Origin: CAVBBU01 sp963593765
Lineage (GTDB): Bacteria; Bacillota; Clostridia; Lachnospirales; Lachnospiraceae
DNA: 6,073 bases
Reading direction: 5' to 3'
NCBI GenBank assembly: GCA_963593765.1
Contig: CAVBBU010000098.1
Span: forward strand, 1 to 6,073
In this document: in pieces, positions 5,388 to 6,073 of the stretch
Layout: the number at the start of each line of letters is the position of its first letter
How positions within the stretch are numbered: the first letter of the stretch is position 1
The notes under the pieces: generated by a model
Seen by the model: the letters and a program-made list of their open reading frames with translations, nothing else
Databases searched by the model: none
What the model was told of the DNA's origin: nothing
Program-made: the position numbers and the translations under genes

Positions 5388-5434
5388 CTTACTCTGCTAG
5401 AGGGTAGTTCGCTTTACTACTTCCTAGCCTTAAG
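5388..5434. repeat. Third hairpin of the series
   Basis: CTTA (5388-5391) pairs with TAAG (5431-5434). After an internal loop, GCTAG (5396-5400) pairs with CTAGC (5424-5428), followed by two G-U pairs and one mismatch, and GTAGT (5404-5408) with ACTAC (5416-5420) closes a 7-base loop. It begins at the base after the previous hairpin ends. Confidence 0.55.
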
Positions 5435-5440
5435 TATAGT

Positions 5441-5468
5441 CAATTAAATATAAGGCAATTAAATATAA
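5441..5468 (+). repeat. 13-base tandem repeat over the promoter
   Basis: CAATTAAATATAA occurs at 5441-5453 and 5456-5468, a 15-base period. The second copy contains most of the -10 box. It could be a pair of regulator binding sites or a local duplication. Confidence 0.6.
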
Positions 5469-5469
5469 T
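5464..5469 (+). promoter_or_regulatory. -10 box for the DUF2798-type gene
   Basis: A perfect TATAAT, 24 bases before ATG 5494, with a predicted start near 5476. No convincing -35 exists at normal spacing (CAATTA at 5441-5446). A Shine-Dalgarno site, GGAG (5483-5486), lies seven bases before the ATG. Confidence 0.5.
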
Positions 5470-5493
5470 CAAAAAAAGAAACGGAGAACAAAA

Positions 5494-5943
5494 ATGCCAA
5501 AAACAAAATTTCAATCTATTATCTTTACAGCAATTACCGCATGGATTATGGTCTATATAATGACTCTTTATAACACTGTACTAGCAAGCGGCTTCTTTAC
5601 TAATATTACATTTTTAATCGCACTAAAGGGAATGTGGCTTGAATTTATAATCATATTTCTTTGTGCATATTTTATCTCAAGCCCTATCGCAAAGGGCTTT
5701 GCATTCCGTATAGTAACGCCTGATGACAGACCGATTTTTATTATATTTGCAATTCAAATCTTTACTGTTGTATGTCAGGTAGCACTTGCAAGTATCTTAG
5801 GCGTGCATCACGGTTATGGATTTACAATGCAGTTTATTCCGAATTATCTAATGACCTATTGCCGTAATTTTATTATGGCACTGCCTGTTCAGCTGTTTAT
5901 CGCAGGTCCAATCGCAAGGACTGCATTTCGTGCTGTGTTTTAA
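5494..5943 (+). CDS. DUF2798-family integral membrane protein
   Basis: This 149-residue protein has four hydrophobic segments, at roughly 8-31, 40-62, 80-103 and 117-138. The halves look like an internal duplication: each begins with two membrane helices and closes with a PIA-[KR] motif followed by a F-R pair (PIAKGFAFR at 64-72 and PIARTAFR at 139-146). This two-helix unit matches my recollection of the DUF2798 family, whose biochemical function is unknown. It has its own promoter and ribosome binding site and is separated from the lysozyme gene by a terminator, so no functional link to the choline genes is implied. Its stop codon overlaps that of the minus-strand gene beyond it. Confidence 0.8.
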   Translation: MPKTKFQSIIFTAITAWIMVYIMTLYNTVLASGFFTNITFLIALKGMWLEFIIIFLCAYFISSPIAKGFAFRIVTPDDRPIFIIFAIQIFTVVCQVALASILGVHHGYGFTMQFIPNYLMTYCRNFIMALPVQLFIAGPIARTAFRAVF

Positions 5944-6073
5944 ATTTCTATCCCTAATTCCTTCCTAAACTTTGCTGCAATCTCTTCATACTCAGCATCA
6001 CTAAGATATTTTTTATCTGGGTTCATCTGGAAGGTTGAGCCCCATTCATCGCCGCCCTCATACTTAGGAACTA
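5940..6073 (-). CDS. 3' end of an unrecognised minus-strand gene
   Basis: On the minus strand one frame is open from the window edge to a TAA at 5942-5940 and gives 43 complete residues. It begins VPKYEGGDEWGSTFQ, includes a helical-looking stretch (YLSDAEYEEIAAKFRKELG) and ends in GIEI. The other two minus frames stop within the first ten bases from the edge. The composition (acidic, with Lys and Glu alternating) is that of a soluble cytoplasmic protein and codon use matches the neighbours. I do not recognise the family. Its start and most of the gene lie outside the window. Confidence 0.7.
   Translation of the reverse strand, partial: VPKYEGGDEWGSTFQMNPDKKYLSDAEYEEIAAKFRKELGIEI

Larger units (their letters stand above)
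5221..5493. other. Non-coding region with serial hairpins and a promoter
   Basis: An A-rich run (5221-5261) is followed by a 7-base inverted repeat (5262-5268 with 5305-5311), the terminator (5315-5353), two abutting hairpins (5349-5387 and 5388-5434), a 13-base tandem repeat (5441-5468) and the promoter and ribosome binding site of the membrane protein gene. No coding frame is evident. Confidence 0.7.

Overview
The window looks like chromosomal DNA of a low-GC Gram-positive bacterium of the Clostridia, probably Lachnospiraceae-like. This rests on AT-rich intergenic DNA with strong TATAAT boxes, AGGAGG-type ribosome binding sites, AGA/AGG and ATA codon use, and signal-peptide proteins built from choline-binding (glucan-binding-like) repeats. 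The genus cannot be read from the sequence.

Layout. Positions 1-63 may hold the last codons of an upstream gene. Positions 64-308 are a non-coding leader that carries a promoter. Positions 309-2117 encode a three-part protein: a winged helix-turn-helix, a LicC-like phosphocholine cytidylyltransferase and a LicA-like choline kinase. A short gap with its own promoter leads to a secreted protein of choline-binding repeats with a serine-rich tail (2188-3210), which ends at an intrinsic terminator (3225-3270). A gene-free stretch of about 555 bases follows (3271-3825), with two large inverted repeats (3299-3384 and 3631-3777), a small hairpin and an imperfect direct repeat. Next comes a secreted GH25 lysozyme with choline-binding repeats (3826-5220). 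A second non-coding stretch (5221-5493) holds an intrinsic terminator inside a row of hairpins. Then come a small DUF2798-type membrane protein (5494-5943) and, on the minus strand and overlapping it tail to tail by four bases, the 3' end of an unrecognised gene (5940-6073).

How the genes fit together. LicA phosphorylates choline and LicC activates it to CDP-choline, the donor for decorating surface polymers with phosphocholine. The two secreted proteins carry the repeats that bind such choline residues, and one of them cuts peptidoglycan. The first three genes therefore read as a 'make the ligand, then dock proteins on it' module. The choline importer (LicB) and the phosphocholine transferase (LicD) are not in the window.

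The points most worth a second look are the DNA-binding domain fused to both choline-activating enzymes, which suggests but does not prove self-regulation, and the structured non-coding DNA on both sides of the lysozyme gene.
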